Assembly (NCBI RefSeq): GCF_003287275.1
Contig: NZ_QEVW01000006.1
Coordinates: 248,001 to 312,000 of the forward strand
DNA from: Paenibacillus taichungensis
Lineage (GTDB): Bacteria > Bacillota > Bacilli > Paenibacillales > Paenibacillaceae
Direction: 5' to 3'
Length of the DNA stretch: 64,000 bases
The translations under genes were made by a program, and so were the position numbers. Shown here in pieces: positions 55,528 through 64,000 of the stretch; position 1 is the first letter of the stretch; every line of letters starts with the position of its first letter. The notes under the pieces were generated by a model. That model had not been told where the DNA came from, did not search any database, and saw only the letters and a program-made list of their open reading frames with translations.

Positions 55528-56204
55528 TTGGATTCCTCTGTCTCTTGTTAACCGTCGGTATTTACTGGGTCGCCAAACGCATGTATCGCAACCTGCCCAA
55601 AGTGTATCTGTCTCCGCTGCTCATTACGCCACTTCTTGTCGTCGGTGTGCTGCTCGCAACAGGCACGGATTACGCAGCATACAGCAGTGGTGGTAAATGG
55701 CTAAGTTTGCTGCTTCAACCGGCAACGGTAGCCTTCGCTATTCCGCTCTATACGTTCTTCCATGTACTCAAAAAACATATTTCCGAGATCGTCTTCAGCG
55801 TTATGACGGGTTCCGTCGTGGCGGTCCTCTCTTCTGCACTTCTCGCCAAATGGTTGCGCCTGGACTCCGGACTCATTCACAGTCTGATTCCCAGATCAAT
55901 CACGACCCCAATTGCGATGAATGTATCGGCTACCATTGGAGGCATTCCGGCGGTTACGGCGGTTTTTGTCATCATGACCGGTTTGTTGGGAGCAATTATG
56001 GGGCCATCCATTGTGAAAATGCTGCGTATCGATGGCGAGATTGCACGTGGAACGCTGCTTGGAACCGGTGCCCACGGAACAGGCACATCCAAGGCATTTG
56101 AGCTCAGTTCACTGACGGGAACCATCTCCAGTATCTCCATGGTACTGGCTGCATTGTTCACATTAGCGGTTGCACCCATACTATCTAAACTTATTTTCCC
56201 ATAA
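55524..56204 (+). CDS. cidB: CidB/LrgB-family membrane protein
   Basis: A 226-residue protein with about six membrane helices. SITTPIAMNVSATIGGIPAV and GTLLGTGAHGTGTSKAFELS are the LrgB signatures. It is coupled to cidA by a 4-base overlap and controlled by the divergent CidR. The pair is thought to form a membrane complex that affects autolysis and overflow metabolite handling. Confidence 0.92.
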   Translation: MIGFLCLLLTVGIYWVAKRMYRNLPKVYLSPLLITPLLVVGVLLATGTDYAAYSSGGKWLSLLLQPATVAFAIPLYTFFHVLKKHISEIVFSVMTGSVVAVLSSALLAKWLRLDSGLIHSLIPRSITTPIAMNVSATIGGIPAVTAVFVIMTGLLGAIMGPSIVKMLRIDGEIARGTLLGTGAHGTGTSKAFELSSLTGTISSISMVLAALFTLAVAPILSKLIFP

Positions 56205-56309
56205 TAGATGGAATTAACCCTATTTCTTGAAATATTATTGTTGTATTAAAGCCCTTTCTTCCTTACAATAAGGACAGGTTTTAATTGTGAATATTGCGGG
56301 GGAGATGCG

Positions 56310-56828
56310 ATGAAAAGAACCGGAATGAAGAGATCTCTGGACCGCCTTGGACGAATTGTCCTTCCCAAAGAAATGCGGGATACGATGGAAATCCATATCG
56401 GCGATCCGCTCGAGTTTTTCATTGAAGGGAAAGAGTTGATTTTGAGAAAGTATAAATCAACGTTATGTGTGTTTTGCGGTGATATGGATACGGAAATGTA
56501 TTTCAAAGAGCAATTCATCTGCCGGACTTGTGCAATTCAATTAAAACACCCGGATGACACTCCCGAATGGTTCGTTCCTCAGAACAAACAGGCTCCTGCA
56601 CCCGTGGAGCGTCCTGCTACCGAATCCGCCACAGTCTCGTCTCCCACTTGGGAAGAAGGGGCTACAGCTGCCAACCAAGAGTATCCGGACCTGCGGCCGA
56701 AGACGGCACGCATGCTGCAACAGATGAAGGAAATTGTTGAACAGAATCCCGGTTTGGCTCAACAGCAAATTGCGGAAAAGCTTGGCATTAGCCAAGGACG
56801 CGTCTCCCAACTTAAAAAACTACTATAA
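56310..56828 (+). CDS. AbrB-domain regulator with zinc-knuckle and C-terminal HTH
   Basis: A 172-residue DNA-binding protein. Residues 7-48 are a swapped-hairpin AbrB domain (LDRLGRIVLPKEMRDTMEI). Cys53, Cys56, Cys71 and Cys74 (CVFC and CRTC) can bind zinc. A 65-residue Ala/Pro/Glu-rich linker leads to a C-terminal helix-turn-helix (LAQQQIAEKLGISQGRVSQL) at about 148-167. Two DNA-binding ends in one chain is unusual. The start has GGGGGAG 5 bases upstream. It has its own terminator, so it is not in an operon with the Crp-type gene. Confidence 0.85.
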   Translation: MKRTGMKRSLDRLGRIVLPKEMRDTMEIHIGDPLEFFIEGKELILRKYKSTLCVFCGDMDTEMYFKEQFICRTCAIQLKHPDDTPEWFVPQNKQAPAPVERPATESATVSSPTWEEGATAANQEYPDLRPKTARMLQQMKEIVEQNPGLAQQQIAEKLGISQGRVSQLKKLL

Positions 56829-56888
56829 TAAGAATTTATTCGATTATTTATAATCAGGAGACCTTCCGTTTCAAGAAGTCCCGTTGCA

Positions 56889-56925
56889 AGAGAACCCTTT
56901 GAACTCCGTGGGTTCTTCTTTTTTT
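56889..56925 (+). terminator. Terminator after AbrB-fusion gene
   Basis: AGAACCC pairs with GGGTTCT across a short loop and is followed by TCTTTTTTT. Confidence 0.88.
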
Positions 56926-56954
56926 ATATTCATTCGGTAATAGAAAGGAATGCT

Positions 56955-57650
56955 ATGGATAAAATCCTCTATTTATCACAATTCAATCTGATGTCCTCCT
57001 TGTCCGAGGCAGACCTGATCGAAATGGACAGCATGACGTCCATCACGACCTTGGCCAGAAATACGCTGATCCAGACACCGGATACATTTGCGGAAGGTTT
57101 TTATTTTGTGAAAAAAGGGAAAGTACGCCTGTATACATTATCGCAAGAAGGAAAACAGTTTACTCTCGATATTCTGAAAGAAGGAAATGTGTTTGGGGAA
57201 ATGAACGGCATTTCACTTGGCACACGTTCCGTATATATCGAAACCATGGAGGAATGCGATATTTGTCTGATGAACAGGCAGCGTTTTGAACAATTTCTGA
57301 TTAAACATCCCAAGTTTATGATGAATCTAATGAAGGTACTCAGCGAGCGAATCAAGGGTATCTCTGAGTTGACACAGAAGCTGGCCCTGGGTAACCTGCA
57401 TGAAAAAATTATGCATAATCTTACTCGACTGGCCCATCAGATGGGGTGTGTGGAAGAAGATGATTACTGTCGGATCAACCTTGTACTGACCCATCAGGAG
57501 GTTGCCTGGATGGCTGGAGCCACGCGTGAGTCTGTCAGTGTTGCCCTGCAAGATCTCGTAAGGGTTGGCCGTATTCGTACCGGATTCAAATCCGTCGCCC
57601 TGCATCGTAATGAACTTTCCGCTTCATGCACAGCTAACACCCAGTTGTAA
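56955..57650 (+). CDS. Crp/Fnr-family regulator
   Basis: A 231-residue regulator: cNMP-binding-like domain at residues 10-130 (FYFVKKGKVRLYTLSQEGKQ and GNVFGEMNGISLG) and a winged helix with THQEVAWMAGATRESVSVAL near 180-200. It lacks an Fnr-type Cys cluster, so oxygen sensing through an iron-sulfur centre is unlikely. The effector is unknown. AAAGGA lies 5 bases before the ATG. Confidence 0.9.
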   Translation: MDKILYLSQFNLMSSLSEADLIEMDSMTSITTLARNTLIQTPDTFAEGFYFVKKGKVRLYTLSQEGKQFTLDILKEGNVFGEMNGISLGTRSVYIETMEECDICLMNRQRFEQFLIKHPKFMMNLMKVLSERIKGISELTQKLALGNLHEKIMHNLTRLAHQMGCVEEDDYCRINLVLTHQEVAWMAGATRESVSVALQDLVRVGRIRTGFKSVALHRNELSASCTANTQL

Positions 57651-57729
57651 GCCACATTACATCTCTATCCTGCTGCCAATTGTATCGTGTAGATGATGAA
57701 TACACATACATGCAAGGAGGAGTACGGTG

Positions 57730-58566
57730 ATGGATGTACAGAAAGAACTGCATATACCCGAGGATGTTCTGCTTCGCAAAGGCGCCCGTAAAGGGATTGA
57801 GATCCCGGATCATGTCCGCAACCTACTACAATCAGGGCATATCGAATCCGTAAATTTGACGGAGTGGCTCGCCGTTGATCATGTTCTCCTTTTTCAGCAA
57901 GTCGCTCATGAGCGGGGAATGGATGACGATACCCGGGAAATAGCGGAACAGTTAGCACGGATAAATGAGCAGCGAATCATGAAAATCATTCCGACTATCG
58001 CTGCGAACTGGCTCAACCTTCTGGAAAAAATGGGGGATAAGGAGCGAGTACGCCATTTTCGTTCCCTTGCAGAGCACCGTTCAGACAGCGTGCGCTGCTG
58101 GGCAGCCTATATCATTGGACTGGATCCCTGCTTAAGCATAATTGAAAAACTAGATCGCATCCGTCCCTTTGCCGCAGATCATCACTTTGGTGTACGAGAG
58201 ATTGCCTGGATGGCGGTTCGTCAGCCAATTACGGCCGAATTGTCGGAAGCGCTCGCGTATCTCATGGACTGGGCCATCGATCCCGACCCGATGATCCGAC
58301 GGTTTTCCGTAGAATCGACAAGACCACATGGTGTGTGGTCGAAACATATTCAGGAATTAAAAGAAAACCCCGCGCTGGCTCTGCCTCTGCTAAACCATGT
58401 GAAATCGGATGCTCATAAATATGTGCAGGACTCTGTCAGCAACTGGCTGAACGACGCAGCCAAAACCAACCCGGATTGGGTTCGTCAGGTATGCGACACC
58501 TGGATCGAGCAATCGGACACTAAGCAGACGCTTCGGATCATTACACGTGGTCAAAGAAGCCTTTAA
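57730..58566 (+). CDS. DNA alkylation repair protein, HEAT-like (AlkC/AlkD type)
   Basis: A 278-residue all-helical protein. The HEAT-like repeat region includes SVRCWAAYIIGLDP, HFGVREIAWMAVRQP, MIRRFSVESTRPHGVW and HKYVQDSVSNWLNDAAK, the pattern of the alkylpurine glycosylase family AlkC/AlkD that excises alkylated bases such as 3-methyladenine without base flipping. The GTG at 57727 and the ATG at 57730 both follow AAGGAGGAG; I use the ATG. Monocistronic. The enzyme identity within the family is moderate. Confidence 0.85.
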   Translation: MDVQKELHIPEDVLLRKGARKGIEIPDHVRNLLQSGHIESVNLTEWLAVDHVLLFQQVAHERGMDDDTREIAEQLARINEQRIMKIIPTIAANWLNLLEKMGDKERVRHFRSLAEHRSDSVRCWAAYIIGLDPCLSIIEKLDRIRPFAADHHFGVREIAWMAVRQPITAELSEALAYLMDWAIDPDPMIRRFSVESTRPHGVWSKHIQELKENPALALPLLNHVKSDAHKYVQDSVSNWLNDAAKTNPDWVRQVCDTWIEQSDTKQTLRIITRGQRSL

Positions 58567-58606
58567 TCTATAAGCAGTCCTTTCGTGGGACAGTCCCTTC
58601 GACAAT

Positions 58607-58646
58607 AAAAAAGATGACTACAGCTCCATTGCAGTGGTCATCTTCT
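58607..58646. terminator. Bidirectional terminator
   Basis: AAGATGACTAC pairs with GTGGTCATCTT, with A and T tracts on both sides, between convergent genes. Confidence 0.85.
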
Positions 58647-58679
58647 TCATATTGGAACATTTGAATCGAATTGGAACTC

Positions 58680-59066
58680 TTAGACCTGCACGAGCTCTAT
58701 CTCCAATTCTTCTGCTTCCAGTTTACGCATACCCATGATAAGAACGACAATGTTGGCAACCAGTAACACCGCCGGGAAAGGAACAGCCGCATATTGCCCA
58801 TAAATCAGATGACTCCCCACAGCCCCAATCAGAATGAACGTCAGTACTCCCGAAGCTAGAATACGAGTTCGTGGAATCAATAGACCTACCGCACTGAGCA
58901 GCTCTACTGTACCAATGAGATACATTGTCCATGTAGGATAGGAGAAACCTTCAAAAGTCTGCACCATCATCTCAGCTCCACTAACCTTGTTAAACCCTGC
59001 CATTACAAATACACCTGCAAGCACAACCAACGCAATATATCCCAAAATTCTTATGCCTCTGTTCAT
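58680..59066 (-). CDS. DoxX-family membrane protein
   Basis: A 128-residue protein with four membrane helices (YIALVVLAGVFVMAGFNKV, MYLIGTVELLSAVGLLIP and two more), the DoxX/DoxD pattern. Relatives take part in quinone-linked thiosulfate oxidation or redox stress tolerance. The start has AGGAGG 7-8 bases upstream. It is divergent from an HxlR regulator, a frequent pairing, so it is probably induced by quinones, aldehydes or disulfide stress; that is inference from the pairing. Confidence 0.88.
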   Translation of the reverse strand: MNRGIRILGYIALVVLAGVFVMAGFNKVSGAEMMVQTFEGFSYPTWTMYLIGTVELLSAVGLLIPRTRILASGVLTFILIGAVGSHLIYGQYAAVPFPAVLLVANIVVLIMGMRKLEAEELEIELVQV

Positions 59067-59435
59067 ATGTATAATCCTCCTGAAAATGATTGTCCATATC
59101 CATCTGTTTTATAAAAAAGCAATCTATGTAAAAGTTACAACGTAACTCTATTTTTAATATGGGCAGTTTGCACTGCGAAAATGGTACGTGCTGATATTAT
59201 GCATATTAATAATCATTAACTTACTTTTATGAAGCGAGTATATAATAATAACATTATTTATTCAAGTAATTTTTTGACGAATAGTGTATAATACATACAA
59301 AAGGTATGTTACAGTACATTTTGTAGTAACATGTTGACTTCATTGTCCCTTACTCTGGTCAGAGCGGCAGAAAGCCACGCACTTTTATATATACGAGGAA
59401 ATCCATCAATACTTACTTGAATCGAGGTGAACACG
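59067..59435. promoter_or_regulatory. Divergent control region doxX / hxlR-type gene
   Basis: About 370 AT-rich bases without a supported gene. It holds an inverted repeat at 59306-59332 near the HxlR side, an AATAATAACATTATT-like stretch near 59244 and a TATAAT at 59287-59292. Confidence 0.6.
59306..59332. promoter_or_regulatory. Inverted repeat ATGTTAC-N13-GTAACAT
   Basis: A perfect 7-13-7 dyad in the divergent region. HxlR-family operators are commonly TAC/GTA-rich dyads near the promoter, so this is the likely site of the neighbouring regulator. Confidence 0.7.
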
Positions 59436-59774
59436 TTGAAGCTGAGAAAAGTAAAATCACCAAGTCCCTGTCTCATTACGCAAGCCATGGATATCATCGG
59501 CAAGAAATGGGTACTGCTCATCATGTACCAACTGTTATCCGGACCCAAACGATTCACAGAACTGGAAGCAGAAATGGCGATTAGCGGTCGGTTGTTATCC
59601 GAACGTCTGAAGGAAATGGAAATGGAAGGTATCGTAACCCGCCATATGTATCCTGAAATTCCGCCTCGCGTAGAGTATGAATTGACGCCCAAAGGCAGAG
59701 CTATTGAACCCGTCATTAATCAGATTTACAACTGGTCATCAGACTGGTTGAAACAGCAGCAGTCTACTAAGTAG
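59436..59774 (+). CDS. HxlR-family (DUF24) winged-helix regulator
   Basis: A 112-residue regulator. The early Cys of the family is at residue 12 (PSPCLITQAM), followed by IIGKKWVLLIMYQL, the wing and recognition helix (RFTELEAEMAISGRLLSERL) and YELTPKGRAIEPV. The conserved Cys may serve as a redox or electrophile sensor, as in YodB and HypR. The start is a TTG preceded by GAGGTGA; a GTG at 59427 is in frame but without a site. Divergent from doxX. Confidence 0.88.
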   Translation: MKLRKVKSPSPCLITQAMDIIGKKWVLLIMYQLLSGPKRFTELEAEMAISGRLLSERLKEMEMEGIVTRHMYPEIPPRVEYELTPKGRAIEPVINQIYNWSSDWLKQQQSTK

Positions 59775-59799
59775 CCAGATTCTGATTCATGTACAACAC

Positions 59800-59855
59800 A
59801 AAGACGCCTGAATTGAACTGATCTTCGGATCAGTTCAGATTCAGGCGTCTTTTTT
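59800..59855. terminator. Strong terminator after hxlR-type gene
   Basis: AAAGACGCCTGAATTGAACTG... pairs with ...CAGTTCAGATTCAGGCGTCTTTTTT around a TTCG loop, with one bulge. It may also terminate the convergent oxidoreductase gene. Confidence 0.93.
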
Positions 59856-59891
59856 ACGGGTTTATATTTCTTGAATTAAGTTATAAAAGGA

Positions 59892-60896
59892 TTAATGCGA
59901 GAGGTGTTTGGATGGCTGAAGCTGTACCGGTAATCCCGAATCTGCCGAAACTAGTGCCGCCGTTGTAATTTCCTGCGTACGGCAGGCATCCGCATAGTCA
60001 GACAAAATCCGTGAACGATCTCCGGTACGAAGGGCATGAATGAACGCTTCATTTTCCCGCTCATATGGGTTATGCCCTGCTGGAATCTCCAGACCTGCCA
60101 TCGCATGAGGGGCAGCACTCGGCAGAAGAAGACGTTCAGGTGTCCAGTCCCAGACCCCCGCATCCGTGTAGAACTGGAGCCCTGCACCGCCCTCACCATC
60201 TGGCAGCAGGCAGGTGTTGGCAATGCTTGCGATCGCTCCACTCTCCAGCTTAAGCGTTACATTCGCCACATCAGCTACCGTGACATGTTCATGCTTTTCA
60301 TGCATACTGCGTTGGGCCGCTACAGCGTATACCTCTGTCACTTCACCAGCACAATACCGCAGCAAATCCACAATATGGGTCGTCTGTTCCACAAACTGTC
60401 CCCCGGAGCCTTCCTGGCGACGCCACCAAGCGACTCCTGGCATTCCGCCCATCCAGCGCCCAAGCGCCATGCCGACGGTCTGCTCTTTCATCGCTTCTTT
60501 CAGTACCTGTGCAGCCTCCTGATAACGGAAATGATAACCTACCGATGTCAATAATCCGGACTTCTGAACCTGATCCAGCACCTGACGGGGAATATCCATG
60601 CCTGTACTCAGCGGTTTCTCCACCAGGAACGGGATACCCCGACGAATCAATTCAGCTTCAATCGATCCATGAGACATGGGAGGAACACAGATATAGACTG
60701 CATCCAGCTTTTCACCATCCAACATATGTTCAAGTTCACCGTAGCCAACAGCATCATAGACGGAAGCCATAGCCTCTGCCTTCTCCAGCGTTGTTCCGCA
60801 GACAGCTGCTACACGAACGCCTTCCATTCGCGCCAGAATATCTGCATGTACCTTGCTGAACCAACCTGTTCCAATGATTCCGATCTGTAAAGTCAT
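59892..60896 (-). CDS. Gfo/Idh/MocA-family oxidoreductase
   Basis: A 334-residue NAD(P)-dependent dehydrogenase. The Rossmann fingerprint GIIGTGW is at residues 6-12, and the family EKPL motif is present in FLVEKPLSTG. YHFRYQEAA is followed by an EQTTHIVDLLRY catalytic His region. Members act on inositols, glucose-fructose or amino sugars. Substrate unknown; it has no sugar-operon neighbours except the following glpD, about 68 bases away on the same strand. AAGGAGAGGGG lies 9 bases before the ATG. Confidence 0.9.
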   Translation of the reverse strand: MTLQIGIIGTGWFSKVHADILARMEGVRVAAVCGTTLEKAEAMASVYDAVGYGELEHMLDGEKLDAVYICVPPMSHGSIEAELIRRGIPFLVEKPLSTGMDIPRQVLDQVQKSGLLTSVGYHFRYQEAAQVLKEAMKEQTVGMALGRWMGGMPGVAWWRRQEGSGGQFVEQTTHIVDLLRYCAGEVTEVYAVAAQRSMHEKHEHVTVADVANVTLKLESGAIASIANTCLLPDGEGGAGLQFYTDAGVWDWTPERLLLPSAAPHAMAGLEIPAGHNPYERENEAFIHALRTGDRSRILSDYADACRTQEITTAALVSADSGLPVQLQPSKHLSH

Positions 60897-60964
60897 AGAT
60901 GTAAACCCCTCTCCTTGTTACACGCTTACATGTTCCATTCGACCCCCAGATGCGAAATCCTGCA

Positions 60965-62623
60965 TTAAATTTTGCCCGATGCTTCCATGAGCAGCTGATC
61001 CAGTTCATTCGCAAACCGAATCGCTTGCTCCTCCCGCCAATCCAGGCGTTCAGCCATATACTGAATAACCACAGCCTTATACTTACGGACTTCATCAATG
61101 CGGAAAAACAGGTCTCCGGTGCGTCTCACAAAAAAGTCTGCCGGTGTCAGAGCCATCTCCTCTTCTATGGCATAACGCAGCATTAGCAGCAGCTCCTGCG
61201 GCATGCCATGCAGCTCGGCCTTTGCCCGGGGATCAGGCATCCGCTCGTACAGTGCGTCCACATTGGAACCATATATTCGGGCTAATCGTTCCGCAGCAGA
61301 TCTGTCGAGTCCAAGTGCGACGCCATCCTTAATCTTGCGTTCAGCATACGCACCAAATCCGGCAGAACCGCCAACATCGCCTCCGGAGATCGGCATCTTT
61401 TTCGTTATACATGGTCCAACAGGTACCCCCGTCTCCTGCTCCAATTGGCGAGCAGCGAGATCAACAACCATCTCGGCCATTTTGCGGTACCCGGTTAATT
61501 TCCCCCCGGCAATTGTAATCAACCCCGAAGGGGCTACCCAGACTTCATCCTTGCGCGAAATTTCGGAGGGTCCTTTGCCTTCCTCATGAATCAATGGACG
61601 CACACCTGCCCAACCGGACTCCACGTCCTCGTCACGAATCCGAACGCCTGGGAACATGCCGTTGATGGCATCGATGACATAATCCCGGTCTGCCTCGGAG
61701 ATTAACGGGTGTGCGGGATCATCTTCGAAGACGGTATCTGTGGTTCCTACATAAGTTTTGCCATCCCTTGGGACAGCAAAGACCATTCGTCCATCCGGTG
61801 TATCAAAATATACAGCCTGCCTTAACGGGAAACGCGTACCGTCAAATACCAGATGAATACCTTTCGTCATCTGCAACGTTTTTCCTTGGCGCGAACCATC
61901 GATCTTGCGCAGCTCATCCACCCATGGACCGGAAGCATTAATCACCTTGGTTGCCCGCAGATCATAAGATTGACCGCTGATCTGGTCCACAGCCTGAATT
62001 CCGGTGATGACCCCATTCTCCTTCAGGAATGCTGCTGCCTTCACATAGTTCACAGCCAGTGCACCGCGCTGCACCGCTTCCTTCATCACTTCAATGGTAA
62101 GCCGGGCATCGTCCGTTCGGTATTCCACATAACGTCCACCACCCAGCAGTCCTTCCTTGCGCAGCAAAGGCTCACTGTCTGAGACGGCTCCGGCATTTAA
62201 CATTTGGCGTCGTTCACTACGCTTCACTCCGGCAAGCCGGTCGTAAACCATCAGACCAATGGATGTGCTGAAACGGCCAAAGGTACCCGCCGTATAGATG
62301 GGGAGAAGCATCGGTTCAGGTGTCGTCACATGTGGCCCATTCTCGTACACCACCGCTCGCTCCCGTCCCACCTCAGCCACCATTTTCACTTCAAACTGCT
62401 TCAGATACCGTAGCCCGCCATGCACCAGTTTCGTCGAACGACTGGAAGTGCCTGCCGCAAAATCCTGCATTTCCACCAGTGCTGTCTTCAATCCGCGGGA
62501 AGCAGCATCCAGCGCAATCCCGGCTCCCGTGATTCCTCCACCAATAATCAATATGTCAAAATGTGCATTCGCCATCCGATCCAGATATTCCGTACGCTTT
62601 TCTGCCGAGAACGATGTTGTCAT
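60965..62623 (-). CDS. glpD: Aerobic glycerol-3-phosphate dehydrogenase
   Basis: A 552-residue FAD enzyme of the GlpD family. The FAD-binding motif IIGGGITGAGIALDAASRG is near residue 26, and QDFAAGTSSRSTKLVHGGLRYL follows. C-terminal GlpD-like sequence is complete. It oxidises glycerol-3-phosphate to dihydroxyacetone phosphate and feeds electrons to quinone at the membrane. The ATG at 62621-62623 follows GGGAGG; a longer frame to 62638 has no site. It follows glpK with a leader that carries an intrinsic terminator. Confidence 0.94.
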   Translation of the reverse strand: MTTSFSAEKRTEYLDRMANAHFDILIIGGGITGAGIALDAASRGLKTALVEMQDFAAGTSSRSTKLVHGGLRYLKQFEVKMVAEVGRERAVVYENGPHVTTPEPMLLPIYTAGTFGRFSTSIGLMVYDRLAGVKRSERRQMLNAGAVSDSEPLLRKEGLLGGGRYVEYRTDDARLTIEVMKEAVQRGALAVNYVKAAAFLKENGVITGIQAVDQISGQSYDLRATKVINASGPWVDELRKIDGSRQGKTLQMTKGIHLVFDGTRFPLRQAVYFDTPDGRMVFAVPRDGKTYVGTTDTVFEDDPAHPLISEADRDYVIDAINGMFPGVRIRDEDVESGWAGVRPLIHEEGKGPSEISRKDEVWVAPSGLITIAGGKLTGYRKMAEMVVDLAARQLEQETGVPVGPCITKKMPISGGDVGGSAGFGAYAERKIKDGVALGLDRSAAERLARIYGSNVDALYERMPDPRAKAELHGMPQELLLMLRYAIEEEMALTPADFFVRRTGDLFFRIDEVRKYKAVVIQYMAERLDWREEQAIRFANELDQLLMEASGKI

Positions 62624-62668
62624 CCTGATTCCTCCCATTGATTACCTGTGTTTTACCCACAAAAGCAC

Positions 62669-62720
62669 AAAAAAAAGACCACGTCATTCGCTTCAGCAAT
62701 TGCTGAGCGGCACGTGGTCT
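62669..62720 (-). promoter_or_regulatory. glpD leader terminator (GlpP-type antitermination candidate)
   Basis: On the minus strand AGACCACGT pairs with ACGTGGTCT around a loop that itself contains a CAGCAATTGCTG palindrome, and eight T residues follow. It lies 46 bases before the glpD start rather than after glpK, so it is a leader terminator. In B. subtilis, GlpP with glycerol-3-phosphate lets transcription pass such an element. GlpP itself is not in this window. Confidence 0.78.
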
Positions 62721-63014
62721 CTCCCGATCTCCAGACATCATTTTTTAACTTGTGACTTAATCCTATCACACATTTAAGGCGGCGTGAAGGCCTGAAATGA
62801 CACATTATTCAAAAAAATTTCAAAAAGTTGTTCTGCCTGCGGATGGAATTTCAAACTGATCCACTAATCATTTATTTTTCCTTATAGTGGGTACATGTTT
62901 TCTCTTATCCAGGAAAATAAACCCTGTAAGTTATGCATCATTTTCCACCAATAAATATCATTTATTGTAGAACTTTATCGAAAAAGTACAAATGCCCATT
63001 TAAATATAATCAAC
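62721..63014. other. Intergenic stretch upstream of glpD leader
   Basis: About 294 AT-rich bases between glpK and the glpD leader hairpin. It must contain the glpD promoter if glpD is transcribed separately. I see no further hairpin, obvious cre site or gene. Confidence 0.5.

Positions 63015-64000
<986 letters not shown>

Overview
The window reads as a chromosomal stretch of a Paenibacillus-like, Gram-positive soil or plant-associated Firmicute. Strong AGGAGG-type ribosome binding sites, a B. subtilis-type Fur box, YesM/YesN-type two-component regulators, LplB/LplC-type sugar permeases, a GlpP-style glpD leader, CidA/CidB and an LtaS-like sulfatase all point that way. I saw no rRNA, tRNA, CRISPR array, transposase, phage gene or replication origin. 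The genus is an inference from gene content; I could not run a search.

Region by region. 1-6820: a sucrose/fructan operon on the minus strand (LplB-type permease, LplC-type permease, lipoprotein binding protein, SacA, start of a ROK fructokinase) with a divergent LacI regulator; the 400-base divergent promoter carries four copies of an ATTGTGCATTTGATAA-like motif. 6911-11101: a Fur-boxed efeO-efeB-efeU iron uptake operon. 11297-16329: a zinc-ribbon membrane protein, a DUF3105 protein behind two strong inverted repeats, a chemoreceptor and a nucleoside-hydrolase-like protein with an altered metal motif. 16596-21794: an MMPL exporter with divergent TetR, then a MocR-type regulator that has lost its PLP lysine and carries a His-rich linker, divergent from a GNAT acetyltransferase. 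21808-28214: a lipoprotein serpin, a DUF697-like protein, and a marR-ABC-ABC operon for a heterodimeric exporter. 28416-36311: UxaC, a metallo-beta-lactamase-fold protein, a lipoprotein, a cytoplasmic alpha-amylase, a nuclease-helicase fusion and HmoB.

36620-53911: an LtaS-like sulfatase, then a carbohydrate island: GH63-like hydrolase, YesM/YesN sensor-regulator, lipoprotein binding protein, two permeases, GH2 beta-galactosidase, a short-chain dehydrogenase and two divergent GcvPA/GcvPB-like PLP proteins, ending in a strong terminator. This is my best candidate for an undescribed system: a glycine-decarboxylase-like pair with altered active-site signatures, wired into a galactoside uptake and hydrolysis operon without gcvT or gcvH alongside.

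54114-64000: CidR with CidA/CidB, an AbrB/zinc-knuckle/HTH fusion, a Crp-Fnr regulator, an AlkC/AlkD-like repair protein, DoxX with divergent HxlR, a Gfo/Idh/MocA oxidoreductase, and glpK (cut by the window edge) followed by glpD with a leader terminator. Neither sugar ABC cluster has its own ATPase, so a shared MsmX-type ATPase elsewhere is likely.
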